Shown here: positions 12,352 through 21,735 of the stretch, in pieces
Position numbering within the stretch: the stretch's first letter is position 1
Layout: each line of letters begins with the position of its first letter
From: a virus
Length of the DNA: 47,160 bases
Virus record (IMG/VR): IMGVR_UViG_3300042887_001118
Location: 1-47,160 of that record
Strand: one strand, 5' to 3'
The notes under the pieces: generated by a model
Database searches by the model: none
Told to the model about the DNA's origin: nothing
What the model saw: only the letters and a program-made list of their open reading frames with translations
Translations under genes and position numbers: made by a program

Positions 12352-13794
12352 ATGATTAAAGGTTACACTCCAAAGGATCAAAGAAAAAAGATCTTGTTTT
12401 TGTGCGATGACATTAGAATGACAAGCGGAATATCAACTATAGCTAGAGAATTAGTTATAGGTACATCCCACAGATTTAATTGGATCAACGTAGGTGGAGC
12501 CATCCAACATCCAGACAATGGAAAAAGATTGGACATAAGCGAAGATACAAATAAAATAATGGGAATTCCTGACGCATCTGTGTTTATATACCCAATAAAC
12601 GGATACGGTTCTCCAGAATTGATTAGACAGTTGATGGACATTGAGAAACCTGACGCTATCATGTTTTTCACAGATCCAAGATATTGGACTTGGTTGTTTC
12701 AAATGGAAAACGAAATTAGGAAAAAAGTTCCTATGATCTACTTAAATATTTGGGACGATTTACCTGCTCCTCTTTATAATAAGTCTTACTACGAATCTTG
12801 CGATACACTAATGGCGATTTCAAAACAAACTTTGAATATCAATAAGCTTGTATTAGGAGATAAAGCTGCAGATAAGATATTACGATATATTCCACATGGT
12901 ATAAACGAAAAGATATTTTTTCCAATCAACGAATTTATGGTTCAAGACATTCAAGCGCTTGAAGCAAAAAAGAAAGCGGTATTCGGAAATAATATGCCAG
13001 AGTTTGTGGTTTTCTACAACGCAAGAAATATTAGAAGAAAGTCGACATCTGATTTGATAGCAGCTTATTCTATATTCTGCGAGAAGATAGGAAAAGAGAA
13101 AGCTAAGAAGTGCGCTTTACTTATGCACACTCAAGTAAGAGACGATAACGGTACAGACTTAGACGCAGTTAAAGATCTATTATGTGATCCAGAATATGTA
13201 AGAGTTGTTTTTCACGATGCTAGAGTTGCTGCAAATGAAGTAAACTGGTTATATAATATGTCAGATGTTACAGCATTGATTTCTTCTAACGAAGGTTGGG
13301 GATTATCTTTAACAGAATCTTTGATGGCCGGTAAAATGATTATTGGTAATGTAACAGGCGGAATGCAAGATCAAATGAGATTCGAAGACGAGAATGGCAA
13401 GTGGATTGACTTCGATGAAAACTTCTGTTCTAATCACTTTGGAACTTACAAAAAGCATGGAGATTGGGTCGTACCCGTATATCCTTCTAACTTAAGCATC
13501 GTTGGATCTATTCCTACTCCGTATATCTTTGACGATCGTTGCGACATTAGAGACGTTGCAAAAGCTATAGAAGAAGTTTACAATCTAGGACCAGAAGAAA
13601 GACAGAAAAGAGGATTGAGCGGAAGAACTTGGGTACAATCAGATGAATCTATGATGAGTGCAAGACGTATGTCAGAAAACGTTATAGAGTGCATAGAAGA
13701 TACATTCAGCAATTTTAAACCAAGAAAATCTTTCGAATTAATTAAGATAGATAAATTACCAAGAAAAAAAATAACACACAAACTAATATATTAA
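12352..13794 (+). CDS. GT4-type glycosyltransferase
   Basis: The 480-residue enzyme has a GT-B fold pattern: an N-terminal KILFLCDDIRMTSGIST donor/acceptor loop and a C-terminal domain with the EX7E motif EGWGLSLTE (Glu314, Glu322) typical of GT4 retaining transferases. PHGINEKIFFP is the usual interdomain linker motif. It likely transfers a sugar from a nucleotide donor in the cytoplasm. It is the first enzyme gene of the island and is followed by a second GT4-type gene after 1 nt. Donor and acceptor cannot be told from sequence. Confidence 0.85.
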   Translation: MIKGYTPKDQRKKILFLCDDIRMTSGISTIARELVIGTSHRFNWINVGGAIQHPDNGKRLDISEDTNKIMGIPDASVFIYPINGYGSPELIRQLMDIEKPDAIMFFTDPRYWTWLFQMENEIRKKVPMIYLNIWDDLPAPLYNKSYYESCDTLMAISKQTLNINKLVLGDKAADKILRYIPHGINEKIFFPINEFMVQDIQALEAKKKAVFGNNMPEFVVFYNARNIRRKSTSDLIAAYSIFCEKIGKEKAKKCALLMHTQVRDDNGTDLDAVKDLLCDPEYVRVVFHDARVAANEVNWLYNMSDVTALISSNEGWGLSLTESLMAGKMIIGNVTGGMQDQMRFEDENGKWIDFDENFCSNHFGTYKKHGDWVVPVYPSNLSIVGSIPTPYIFDDRCDIRDVAKAIEEVYNLGPEERQKRGLSGRTWVQSDESMMSARRMSENVIECIEDTFSNFKPRKSFELIKIDKLPRKKITHKLIY

Positions 13795-13795
13795 T

Positions 13796-15088
13796 ATGAA
13801 GCAATATTGTGTAATAAGCTGTCCAATAGACACTTATTCAGGTTACGGAGCAAGAGCTAGAGATTTTGTTAAAGCATTATACGAATCCAAAAAAGAAGAG
13901 TACGATATCGAAATCATATCACAAAGATGGGGAGTTACTCCATGGGGATATATAAAAGATCATGAACAAGAATGGGGTTTTTTAGAATCAATGATCATGA
14001 AACAACAGATGACAAAACAGCCAGACGTTTGGATTCAAATTACAGTGCCAAATGAATTTCAAGCTGTAGGTAAATTTAACATCGGAGTTACTGCAGGTAT
14101 AGAAACCACATTATGCCATGCAACTTGGATAGATGGAGTTAACAGAATGAACTTGACGTTAACCTCTTCAGAGCACGCTAAAAATGTTTTCAAACAATCT
14201 ACTTTCGAAGAAAAGAATGGTCAAGGTCAAGTAGTTAGACAAATCAAATTAGAAAAACCAGTAGAAGTACTATTTGAAGGTGTTGATCTGAACAAATATT
14301 TTTACGTAGCAGATGATGATTTAGATGGCACTGAATTGGTTCAGGCTTTGGATGAAATAAAAGAGGACTTCTGTTATCTGTTTGTTGGACATTGGTTACA
14401 AGGAGATTTAGGCGAAGATAGAAAAAATGTAGCCTTAACTATTAAGACATTCTTAGAAACATTTAAAGATAAGAAAAGCAAACCAGCTTTAATACTTAAA
14501 ACATCAGGAGCAGGATCTTGCATTATGGATAGAGACGAGATGCTTAAAAAGATTGACGCTATAAGAAACACTGTGAGTGGAAGTTTACCTAACATTTACT
14601 TGTTACACGGAGAGATGGACGATAAAGATATCAACAATTTATACAATCACGGTAAAGTTAAAGCCATGATTAGCTTGACAAAGGGCGAAGGATTTGGTAG
14701 ACCTCTATTGGAATTTACTTTATCCAAAAAACCATTGATAGTAACAGCGTGGTCAGGTCATATCGATTATTTGTATATGGAAAATACATGCATGGTAGGT
14801 GGAACACTAAAAGGAGTTCATCCATCAGCACAAGTAAAAGATATGATATTACCAGAATCTGCATGGTTTAGTCCTGATACAAAGCAAGCGGAGTTCTATT
14901 TAAAAGACATCTTTGAAAAGTACTCTAAGTACGAAGAGCGAGCAAAGAAACAAGCGCATCAATCTAAAACTAAATTTAGCTTTGACGAGATGAAGAAAGC
15001 TTTAGAAGCTGTATTCAATAAAATTCCTAAAAGTGTGGGATTGACTTTACCTAAACTTAAAAAAATAGAAGTTAAAAATGACAAGTAA
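13796..15088 (+). CDS. GT4-type glycosyltransferase
   Basis: The 430-residue protein begins with CPIDTYSGYGARARDF, a GT-B N-terminal loop. It carries the linker motif VEVLFEGVDLNKYF and the C-terminal EX7E motif EGFGRPLLE, followed by KKPLIVTAWSGHIDYL. These match GT4 enzymes with a bacterial 'Gly-x-Gly' acceptor loop. It follows the other GT4 gene by 1 nt, suggesting the two act in one pathway. Its 3' end overlaps the next small gene by 11 nt. Confidence 0.85.
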   Translation: MKQYCVISCPIDTYSGYGARARDFVKALYESKKEEYDIEIISQRWGVTPWGYIKDHEQEWGFLESMIMKQQMTKQPDVWIQITVPNEFQAVGKFNIGVTAGIETTLCHATWIDGVNRMNLTLTSSEHAKNVFKQSTFEEKNGQGQVVRQIKLEKPVEVLFEGVDLNKYFYVADDDLDGTELVQALDEIKEDFCYLFVGHWLQGDLGEDRKNVALTIKTFLETFKDKKSKPALILKTSGAGSCIMDRDEMLKKIDAIRNTVSGSLPNIYLLHGEMDDKDINNLYNHGKVKAMISLTKGEGFGRPLLEFTLSKKPLIVTAWSGHIDYLYMENTCMVGGTLKGVHPSAQVKDMILPESAWFSPDTKQAEFYLKDIFEKYSKYEERAKKQAHQSKTKFSFDEMKKALEAVFNKIPKSVGLTLPKLKKIEVKNDK

Positions 15089-15293
15089 AGAATTCGTAAT
15101 TTGGCTCAAAGGATTCACTGAAGGAGTTCATGATTTTAATATCACCCCTAAACAGTGGGATTTATTAAAAGAAGAATTAGCAAAAGTAAATGATGAACCT
15201 CGTAATACCGTAGCCTACTACTCTCAAGATGGTAGACCAGCTTGGTACACAACCACTAATTCAACTAACGATAAAACATTATTAAATGACTGA
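15078..15293 (+). CDS. Small phage protein (EFVxWLKGF type)
   Basis: The 71-residue protein has a helical N-terminal half with EFVIWLKGFTEGVHDFNITP and QWDLLKEELAKV, a pattern recurrent in small phage and prophage proteins of Bacteroidota. The C-terminal third is Thr/Asn-rich and probably disordered. It overlaps both neighbours. Its place inside a glycan island may be incidental. Confidence 0.6.
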   Translation: MTSKEFVIWLKGFTEGVHDFNITPKQWDLLKEELAKVNDEPRNTVAYYSQDGRPAWYTTTNSTNDKTLLND

Positions 15294-15732
15294 TCAATTA
15301 ACATCATGTCCAAAGTGTAAGGCCGAAGATGCATGCTACATAACTCCAATTAATGAGTTTCATAGTGGATACGCATGCTTTAGTTGTGGTTTTACAACTA
15401 GCGATTTAATGAGAGAAGGCGAATTTGATTTCGAACAATACGAAGAAGAGATGCCTGAACTTTACAAAGATTTAAAGTACACTGACGAAGATGGTCGTGT
15501 ATGGTATCCTCAAGTAATTAACATAGAAGACAAAGGTACCGTATTTGCAAATGGCGGTTCTAAAGAGGATTGGCAATGGGCTGGAATTAAAACTATAGAA
15601 TTAACAGAAGAAGAGAAAGAGCTCCCTAAATTTAAAGGCAAGACTCACAAATCAGATTCTGCTAGCTTACAAGCATTCGAAGAGGATTTCTTTGCTGCTT
15701 GTGATTATATAGGATTGTTTGATATAAAATAA
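15286..15732 (+). CDS. Zinc-ribbon hypothetical protein
   Basis: The 148-residue protein starts with a zinc ribbon (CPKCKAEDACYITP, then CFSCGF at about residues 31-36) followed by an acidic region and a compact beta domain (WYPQVINIEDKGTVFANGG, DWQWAGIKTIEL). Related single-ribbon proteins are common in phages with unknown roles. It overlaps the preceding gene by 8 nt and ends 5 nt before a GT2 gene. Confidence 0.6.
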   Translation: MTDQLTSCPKCKAEDACYITPINEFHSGYACFSCGFTTSDLMREGEFDFEQYEEEMPELYKDLKYTDEDGRVWYPQVINIEDKGTVFANGGSKEDWQWAGIKTIELTEEEKELPKFKGKTHKSDSASLQAFEEDFFAACDYIGLFDIK

Positions 15733-15737
15733 AGAAT

Positions 15738-16346
15738 ATGAAAATAAGTTACGCGATAACTGCACACAACGAGGCAGAAGAATTAAATAGACTCTTAAAA
15801 CAACTCACCGAAGGAAAAGAACCGGGAGACGAGATCTTAATTCAGTTAGACGATAAAGCCACAGACAAAGTAAAATTTGTAGTTGATTCGTATCCAGTAA
15901 AATCTATTACATTTCCTCTTAATAACGATTTCGCTGCATTTAAAAACAATCTAAAGGATAATTGTACTGGAGACTATATCTTCTTTATAGATGCTGACGA
16001 ATATCTTTCTGAGCATTTACTAAAACTGCTTAAGCAAGTATTAGAATCTAATTCTCAAGTAGATTGTTATGGAGTTCCAAGAGTTAATACAGTTAAAGGT
16101 TTAACAGAAGAACACATAAAGAAATGGGGTTGGATAGTTAAAGACAACAAAATAAATTGGCCTGATTATCAAACAAGAATCTGTAAGAATGTTCCTCATA
16201 TAAAATGGGCTGGTAAGGTTCACGAAAGATTACAAGGTTGGCAAGTATCTTCAGTATTTCCCGCAGATTTTGAAGATTGGGCTTTGTACCACCCTAAAAC
16301 AATAGAAAGACAAGAACAACAAAACAATTATTACAACACGTTATGA
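15738..16346 (+). CDS. GT2-type glycosyltransferase
   Basis: The 202-residue enzyme has a GT-A core: ISYAITAHNEAEEL at the N-terminus, a LDDKATD loop, and the DxD-type motif FFIDADEYL (about residues 81-89) that binds metal and nucleotide sugar. A WAGKVHERL segment with WALYHPKTIERQ follows, as in small LPS-type GT2 proteins. It overlaps gmd by 4 nt. Donor and acceptor are unknown. Confidence 0.85.
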   Translation: MKISYAITAHNEAEELNRLLKQLTEGKEPGDEILIQLDDKATDKVKFVVDSYPVKSITFPLNNDFAAFKNNLKDNCTGDYIFFIDADEYLSEHLLKLLKQVLESNSQVDCYGVPRVNTVKGLTEEHIKKWGWIVKDNKINWPDYQTRICKNVPHIKWAGKVHERLQGWQVSSVFPADFEDWALYHPKTIERQEQQNNYYNTL

Positions 16347-17326
16347 GTAAAGTAGCACTAATCACTGGTATTAACGGTCAAGATGGAAGTTATTTAGCGG
16401 AGTTATTATTGGAAAAAGGATACGAAGTACACGGCATATTAAAAAGAAACTCCGTAGCAGAGAATCAAACAGCAAGAATTAAAGTTTACGATGAGATCAA
16501 AGATAATTTGACTTACGCAGATATGACTGACTTAGCTTCTCTTAATAGAGTATTGGCTAAAGTACAGCCTGACGAGATATATAACTTAGCCGCTCAATCT
16601 CATGTAAGAATATCATTCGATCAACCAGTATACACGGCAAACACAGTTGCAATTGGAACTCTTAATCTATTGGAAGCCACGCTATCTATGTGTAAGAACG
16701 CAAAGATATACCAAGCATCCTCTTCTGAAATGTTTGGTAATTCTATAGATGAAGATAGATTTCAAAGAGAGTCCACTCCAATGAATCCAGTATCTCCTTA
16801 TGGATGTGCTAAAGTATTCGGATACAACATAACAAGGAACTATAGAAACTCTTATGGCATGTATGTGTCTAATGGAATTCTATTTAACCACGAATCTCCA
16901 AGAAGAGGCACAAACTTCGTAACAAACAAAGTGGTTAAAGAAGCGGTTAAAATATTCTACGGCCAATCAACAGAATTAAGATTGGGAAACTTAGAAGCTA
17001 CTAGAGATTGGGGTCATGCTAAAGATTACGTAGAAGCAATGTGGAGAATATTACAATTAGAAGAGCCTAACGATTTTGTTTGTGCTACTGGAGTTTCACA
17101 CTCAGTTAAAGAACTATGCGAGTATGTATTCACTAAGTTAGGTTTAAACTACGAAGACTACGTAAAGTTAGATATGAAGTTTTTAAGACCTGAAGAGTTA
17201 ACTGATTTAAAGGGAGATCCTACCAAATTAATGAAAGCCACAGGTTGGGTACCCACATACACATTTGAAACAATGCTTGATGAAATGATTGAGTATTGGA
17301 AACACGAATTAAATAAAGTATTCTAA
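16343..17326 (+). CDS. gmd: GDP-mannose 4,6-dehydratase
   Basis: The 327-residue extended-SDR enzyme has the Rossmann motif GINGQDGSYLAELLL, NLAAQSHVRISFDQP, the catalytic SSSEMFG and YGCAK (Tyr-x3-Lys). It also has the GDP-sugar loop NHESPRRGTNFVTNK and ATRDWGHAKDYVEAMW. It converts GDP-D-mannose to GDP-4-keto-6-deoxy-mannose. It is slightly shorter than cellular Gmd (about 340-370). The next gene, overlapping by 1 nt, encodes the following step to GDP-L-fucose. No mannose-1-phosphate guanylyltransferase is present, so GDP-mannose must come from the host. Confidence 0.93.
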   Translation: MSKVALITGINGQDGSYLAELLLEKGYEVHGILKRNSVAENQTARIKVYDEIKDNLTYADMTDLASLNRVLAKVQPDEIYNLAAQSHVRISFDQPVYTANTVAIGTLNLLEATLSMCKNAKIYQASSSEMFGNSIDEDRFQRESTPMNPVSPYGCAKVFGYNITRNYRNSYGMYVSNGILFNHESPRRGTNFVTNKVVKEAVKIFYGQSTELRLGNLEATRDWGHAKDYVEAMWRILQLEEPNDFVCATGVSHSVKELCEYVFTKLGLNYEDYVKLDMKFLRPEELTDLKGDPTKLMKATGWVPTYTFETMLDEMIEYWKHELNKVF

Positions 17327-18225
17327 TGACAAAAGTAATTACCGGAGGAACTGGATTAATAGGATCTGCTTTCAGTGAAGGAGTTAAATTAAGTTCTAAA
17401 AGAGATTTAAGAGATTACGATAAAGCAAAGTTCGCTATATCAATGTATAAACCAAACGTAGTGATACATTGCGCAGCTAAAGTAGGCGGAGTCGGAGCCA
17501 ACATGGAATTCCCAGCAGATTTTTTTATGGACAACATTAGAATGAATACGAATGTGATTCAAGCTTGTCACGAATTAAAAGTGTCTAAGCTAGTATCTTT
17601 TTTATCTACGTGTGTATTTCCTGATAAAGTGGAATATCCATTAGACGAAACCAAAATAGAATTAGGCGCTCCACACGCATCAAACTTCGCTTACGCTTAT
17701 GCTAAGAGAATGGCAGACGTACAAATCAGAGCATTCAATAAACAATACGGCACACAATATTTTTCAGTAATTCCTTGTAATGTTTATGGACCAAATGATA
17801 ACTACAGCTTAGAAGTTGGTCATGTAATTCCAATGCTAATTCACAAGTGTTATCTTGCTAAGAAAAATAGAAAGACATTTGAAGTATGGGGTGATGGTAC
17901 TCCGCTTAGGGAATTTGTTTATTCAAAAGACGTAGCAAACATAGTAGATCTACTTATTCAGAAATACGAGGGGACTGATCCTGTGATTATATCCAATCCA
18001 ACTGAGTATTCTATTAAACAAGTAGTTGATCTGATTGTGGAGTACGTGGGCTTCAAGGGGAAAGTAAAATGGTTGACAGACAAACCAAACGGTCAACACA
18101 GAAAACCATCTTCTAACGCCAAACTTTTAAGTATCATAGGAGACTATGAATTTACCACTTTGGAGAAAGGTTTAAAAGAATCGATAGAATGGTTTATATT
18201 AAACTATCCAAAAATTAGAAAATAA
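17326..18225 (+). CDS. fcl: GDP-L-fucose synthase
   Basis: The 299-residue SDR enzyme has GGTGLIGSA, the GDP-fucose synthase signature CAAKVGGVGANMEFPADFF, the active-site STCVFP with conserved Ser and Cys, YAYAKRMAD (Tyr-x3-Lys) and NVYGPNDNY. It performs the NADPH-dependent epimerisation and reduction of the Gmd product to GDP-L-fucose. It overlaps gmd and the next gene by 1 nt each, indicating coupled translation. Fucosyltransferase-like genes at 19993 and 24662 are the likely users of its product. Confidence 0.93.
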   Translation: MTKVITGGTGLIGSAFSEGVKLSSKRDLRDYDKAKFAISMYKPNVVIHCAAKVGGVGANMEFPADFFMDNIRMNTNVIQACHELKVSKLVSFLSTCVFPDKVEYPLDETKIELGAPHASNFAYAYAKRMADVQIRAFNKQYGTQYFSVIPCNVYGPNDNYSLEVGHVIPMLIHKCYLAKKNRKTFEVWGDGTPLREFVYSKDVANIVDLLIQKYEGTDPVIISNPTEYSIKQVVDLIVEYVGFKGKVKWLTDKPNGQHRKPSSNAKLLSIIGDYEFTTLEKGLKESIEWFILNYPKIRK

Positions 18226-18896
18226 TGACAAAAGAATTAATTGTAGCTTCTTATTTTGATTCAAAAGCAAGGTATCTAGAAGACGTTTCATGGTTAAATA
18301 GAATAGATCCTTCTATAAAAATTTATTTATACAATAAAAATGAAAATAACCACTATCCAAACTCCATACATTTGCCTAACGTAGGTAGAGAGGGTCATAC
18401 GTACATACACCACATATGTGAAAACTATGATAATCTTTCAGAGTATTTATTCTTTTTTCAAGGCTATCCATTTGATCACACTGGATCTTGTATAGAAATA
18501 ATTAATGAAGATTTAGATATATGGAATTTAAAATCTCAATTAAGATTTGATGGATATTGGGGATATTGCCACAATTATTTTGGAACTATGTGGAATCTAG
18601 ATAAAGCAATCGAGTTCGAAGGCAATTGTTTAAGATGCGATAAAAATGGAAAACCACATCATCATGAAAATATTCCATGTTGGCAACTATGGCAAGAAAT
18701 GTTCGATTGTGAAATTCCAGAGACCATAGAATTTAATCCAGGAAATCAGTTTAATGTGAGTAGAGATTTAATAAAACAAAGAGGTTTAGATTTTTGGAAA
18801 AAGTTATTAGCTTTATCATATACTAGAGAGCTTTGGCCTTGGGAGTTAGAAAGATTAATGCCTTATATGATGAATCCTAAATACAAATCTAAATAA
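18225..18896 (+). CDS. DUF3431-like putative glycosyltransferase
   Basis: The 223-residue protein contains the segments LPNVGREGHTYIHHI, NLSEYLFFFQGYPFDH and WELERLMPYM, characteristic of DUF3431 proteins, which accompany glycosyltransferases in polysaccharide clusters. Conserved His, Asp and Cys residues suggest a catalytic or metal site, but the reaction is not established. Its sequence is clearly more A/T-rich than gmd and fcl. It overlaps fcl and glf by 1 nt each. Confidence 0.75.
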   Translation: MTKELIVASYFDSKARYLEDVSWLNRIDPSIKIYLYNKNENNHYPNSIHLPNVGREGHTYIHHICENYDNLSEYLFFFQGYPFDHTGSCIEIINEDLDIWNLKSQLRFDGYWGYCHNYFGTMWNLDKAIEFEGNCLRCDKNGKPHHHENIPCWQLWQEMFDCEIPETIEFNPGNQFNVSRDLIKQRGLDFWKKLLALSYTRELWPWELERLMPYMMNPKYKSK

Positions 18897-19996
18897 TGAA
18901 ACCGTATGACTATTTAATTGTAGGGTCAGGATTTTTTGGATCTATATGTGCTCATGAACTTAAAAAATCAGGAAAACGATGTTTAGTAATAGACAAACGT
19001 AATCATATTGGAGGAAATTGCTATACTGAAAATAGAGACGAAATAAATGTTCACATATATGGCCCTCATATATTCCACACAAACAGTGAAAAAGTATGGA
19101 TGTGGATAAATCAATTTGTTAATTTTAATAATTTTGTTTTTAGACCTGTTGCAAATTATAAAAATAATATATATTCTTTACCTTTTAACATGTTTACTTT
19201 TTCTAAACTTTGGAATATATCTTCTCCAAAAGAAGCTATAGAAATAATAGAAAAACAAAGTTCTCACATTCAATTTCCTAAAAATCTAGAAGAGCAAGCT
19301 ATTAAATTAGTGGGTACTGAAATTTATGAAAAATTAATAAAAGGCTATACAGAAAAGCAATGGAAAAAAGATGCAAAAGATTTACCAAAAGAGATAATAA
19401 AAAGATTGCCTGTTAAATTTACTTATGATAATAGCTATTTTGATGACAAATATCAGGGCATCCCAATAGGCGGATATACTCAAATATTTGAAAAATTATT
19501 AAATGACATACAAGTTGAACTTAACGTAGATTATTTATTAGATAGAGAGTATTGGGATAATAAAGCCGATAAAATTATATTCACAGGACCTATAGATGCT
19601 TTTTATGAATATAAATTTGGCCAGTTGGAATATAAAACAAATAATTTCGTTCATAAAAAATTAGAAGTAGAAAATTTTCAAGGGACGTCAATGATGAATT
19701 ATACAGAAAAAGATATTCCGTATACTAGAATAATAGAGCATAAACATTTTGAATTTAATAAGAATAATAAATGCACTTGGATATCATATGATTATCCTGT
19801 AGAATACGATTATAAAACAACTGATCCATATTATCCTGTAAATGATGAGGAGAACAATAAAAAATATACTTTATACAAAAATTTATCAAATCAAGAAAAA
19901 ACTATTATGTTTGGTGGTAGATTAGCCGAATACAAGTACTACGATATGGATGATGTCATAGATTCAGCTTTAAATTTTATAGAAAAAATAATATGA
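18896..19996 (+). CDS. glf: UDP-galactopyranose mutase
   Basis: The 366-residue flavoenzyme begins with LIVGSGFFGSICAHELKKSG and VIDKRNHIGGNCYTE, the FAD-binding UGM signature. YGPHIFHTNSEKVW, LPFNMFTFSKLW, KGYTEKQWKKDAKDLP and FGGRLAEYKYYDMDDVI follow, all diagnostic. It interconverts UDP-galactopyranose and UDP-galactofuranose. Length is normal for bacterial Glf. The substrate must come from the host. The coding sequence is markedly more A/T-rich than its neighbours, suggesting separate acquisition. Confidence 0.95.
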   Translation: MKPYDYLIVGSGFFGSICAHELKKSGKRCLVIDKRNHIGGNCYTENRDEINVHIYGPHIFHTNSEKVWMWINQFVNFNNFVFRPVANYKNNIYSLPFNMFTFSKLWNISSPKEAIEIIEKQSSHIQFPKNLEEQAIKLVGTEIYEKLIKGYTEKQWKKDAKDLPKEIIKRLPVKFTYDNSYFDDKYQGIPIGGYTQIFEKLLNDIQVELNVDYLLDREYWDNKADKIIFTGPIDAFYEYKFGQLEYKTNNFVHKKLEVENFQGTSMMNYTEKDIPYTRIIEHKHFEFNKNNKCTWISYDYPVEYDYKTTDPYYPVNDEENNKKYTLYKNLSNQEKTIMFGGRLAEYKYYDMDDVIDSALNFIEKII

Positions 19997-20829
19997 TAAG
20001 TTATAAAAAAATAGGACACTTTGGTAGATTGGGAAATCAAATGTTTCAGTTCGCTTCCACTGTAGGCGTAGCTAATAAGACTGGACACAACGTAGCATTT
20101 CCAAAAGAGAATATAACTGTACCTAGCGTGGAACATTTTAAAGACGGAGTTAGAAGAGAAGTTTATTTTGATTTACCCAAGTATTTCGACAATGTTAAGT
20201 TGACACTGAAACCAGAATCAGAGATAACAACATTACACATAGCGCAAGAACCTTACTTTCATTTTTGTCAAGACCTATTTAGAGTACCAGATCAAACCAA
20301 TTTAATGGGCTACTTTCAAACAGAGAAGTACTTTGAACATTGCCGCGAAAAAATAAGAGAATTCTTCGAGTTTAATTCAGAAACAAAAAAGAAAGCCGAG
20401 TCTGCTTTTCCAACATTTCCTATGCAATTAGAATTTGTGTCTATACATTTAAGAAAGGGAGATTACGCAGGTCTTCAACAGTTTCACCCAGTAATGAACG
20501 CAGACTACTATTTCAATGCTATGACCTATTTTATGGATGGTAACTATTGCTTCTTAGTATTCTCTGACGATATAGAATATGCCAAAGAGTTATTCGGAGA
20601 TCAAGAGAACATTGTTTATATGGAAGGAAACGAACCTGATGTAGACATGTGCATGATGAGTATGTGCCATCACAACGTAATAGCCAACAGTAGTTTCAGT
20701 TGGTGGGGTGCATGGTTAAATCAAAACCCGGATAAAAGAATTGTAGCTCCAAAGAAGTGGTTCGGACCTGCATACAATGGAGTTCATGATACAAAAGATT
20801 TATACCCACAATCATGGATTATAGTATAA
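19993..20829 (+). CDS. GT11 fucosyltransferase (alpha-1,2 type)
   Basis: The 278-residue product fits GT11: GRLGNQMFQFAS at the N-terminus, MGYFQTEKYF, the donor-binding HLRKGDYAG motif, FVFSDD-like FLVFSDDIEYAK, and NSSFSWWGAWLN near the C-terminus. GT11 enzymes transfer L-fucose from GDP-fucose, usually alpha-1,2 to galactose. This matches the gmd-fcl pair upstream. It overlaps glf by 4 nt. The exact acceptor is unknown. Confidence 0.9.
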   Translation: MISYKKIGHFGRLGNQMFQFASTVGVANKTGHNVAFPKENITVPSVEHFKDGVRREVYFDLPKYFDNVKLTLKPESEITTLHIAQEPYFHFCQDLFRVPDQTNLMGYFQTEKYFEHCREKIREFFEFNSETKKKAESAFPTFPMQLEFVSIHLRKGDYAGLQQFHPVMNADYYFNAMTYFMDGNYCFLVFSDDIEYAKELFGDQENIVYMEGNEPDVDMCMMSMCHHNVIANSSFSWWGAWLNQNPDKRIVAPKKWFGPAYNGVHDTKDLYPQSWIIV

Positions 20830-20847
20830 AATATAAATTAAGCTAAT

Positions 20848-21735
20848 ATGAAATATGAAAGAGCGTTGGTTTTTGGTGCTGCCGGTATGTTAGGTACTAC
20901 TTTAAAGACTTTAATAAATTCAAATAAGTATATTCTAACTGATAAAGATGTTATTCCAGGATTGGAATTTTGTGATATAAGAGATTTAGAACATACTTCT
21001 AAAATAGTGCAAAAATATAATCCTGATATTATTTTAAATTTTGCAGCATTGGTAGATCTTGAATATTGTGAAAAAGAAAAAGATGATTGTTATCTTACAA
21101 ATACAATCGCTTCTATTCATTTATTTAATTTGGCAAAAGATTTAGATATTCCTTACGTGTTTATAAGCACGGCTGGAATATTTGGAAACGATAAAGAATT
21201 TTATACAGAAGAAGACATACCATATCCGCTAAGCACTTACGGAAAAAGTAAGTATTACACTGAACAATCTTTGTTGCAACAACAATATAATAAATTTTGG
21301 ATATTTAGAGCGGGTTGGATGATGGGAGGAGGACCTGATGTTGATAAAAAATTCGTTAATAAGATACTTAAACAAGTAAAAGCCGGCAAAAAAGAACTTT
21401 TTGTTGTCGACGATAAATTAGGAGTTCCCACATATACTAAAGATTTTGCTAATTCTATATTAAAGCACATCGAAGAAGATCTTCCCTTTGGACTTTATAA
21501 TATGGTAAGTACAGGAGAAGCAAGCCGATATGATACTGCAATAGAAATAAATAATTATTTAAAATTAGGATTAACTATCACAAAGGTGAATAGCGACTAT
21601 TTTAAAGATGAATATTTTTCTCCAAGACCATATTCTGAAAAATTAATTAATCAAAAACTAAATAATTTAGACAGAAATTATATGCGAGATTGGAAAATTT
21701 GTTTACATGAATATTTAAACGATTTTTTTAAATGA
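20848..21735 (+). CDS. RmlD-like NAD(P)-dependent sugar reductase
   Basis: The 295-residue SDR protein has VFGAAGMLGTTL, NFAALVDLEYCE, FISTAGIFG and YGKSKYYTEQ (Tyr-x3-Lys), and FRAGWMMGGG, the order seen in dTDP-4-dehydrorhamnose reductase. No RmlA, B or C gene is in the window. It may finish a host-made dTDP-4-keto sugar, or act on another 4-keto sugar. Strong A/T bias (many AAT, ATA, GAA codons) sets it apart from gmd/fcl. It overlaps the next GT2 gene by 4 nt. Confidence 0.8.
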   Translation: MKYERALVFGAAGMLGTTLKTLINSNKYILTDKDVIPGLEFCDIRDLEHTSKIVQKYNPDIILNFAALVDLEYCEKEKDDCYLTNTIASIHLFNLAKDLDIPYVFISTAGIFGNDKEFYTEEDIPYPLSTYGKSKYYTEQSLLQQQYNKFWIFRAGWMMGGGPDVDKKFVNKILKQVKAGKKELFVVDDKLGVPTYTKDFANSILKHIEEDLPFGLYNMVSTGEASRYDTAIEINNYLKLGLTITKVNSDYFKDEYFSPRPYSEKLINQKLNNLDRNYMRDWKICLHEYLNDFFK

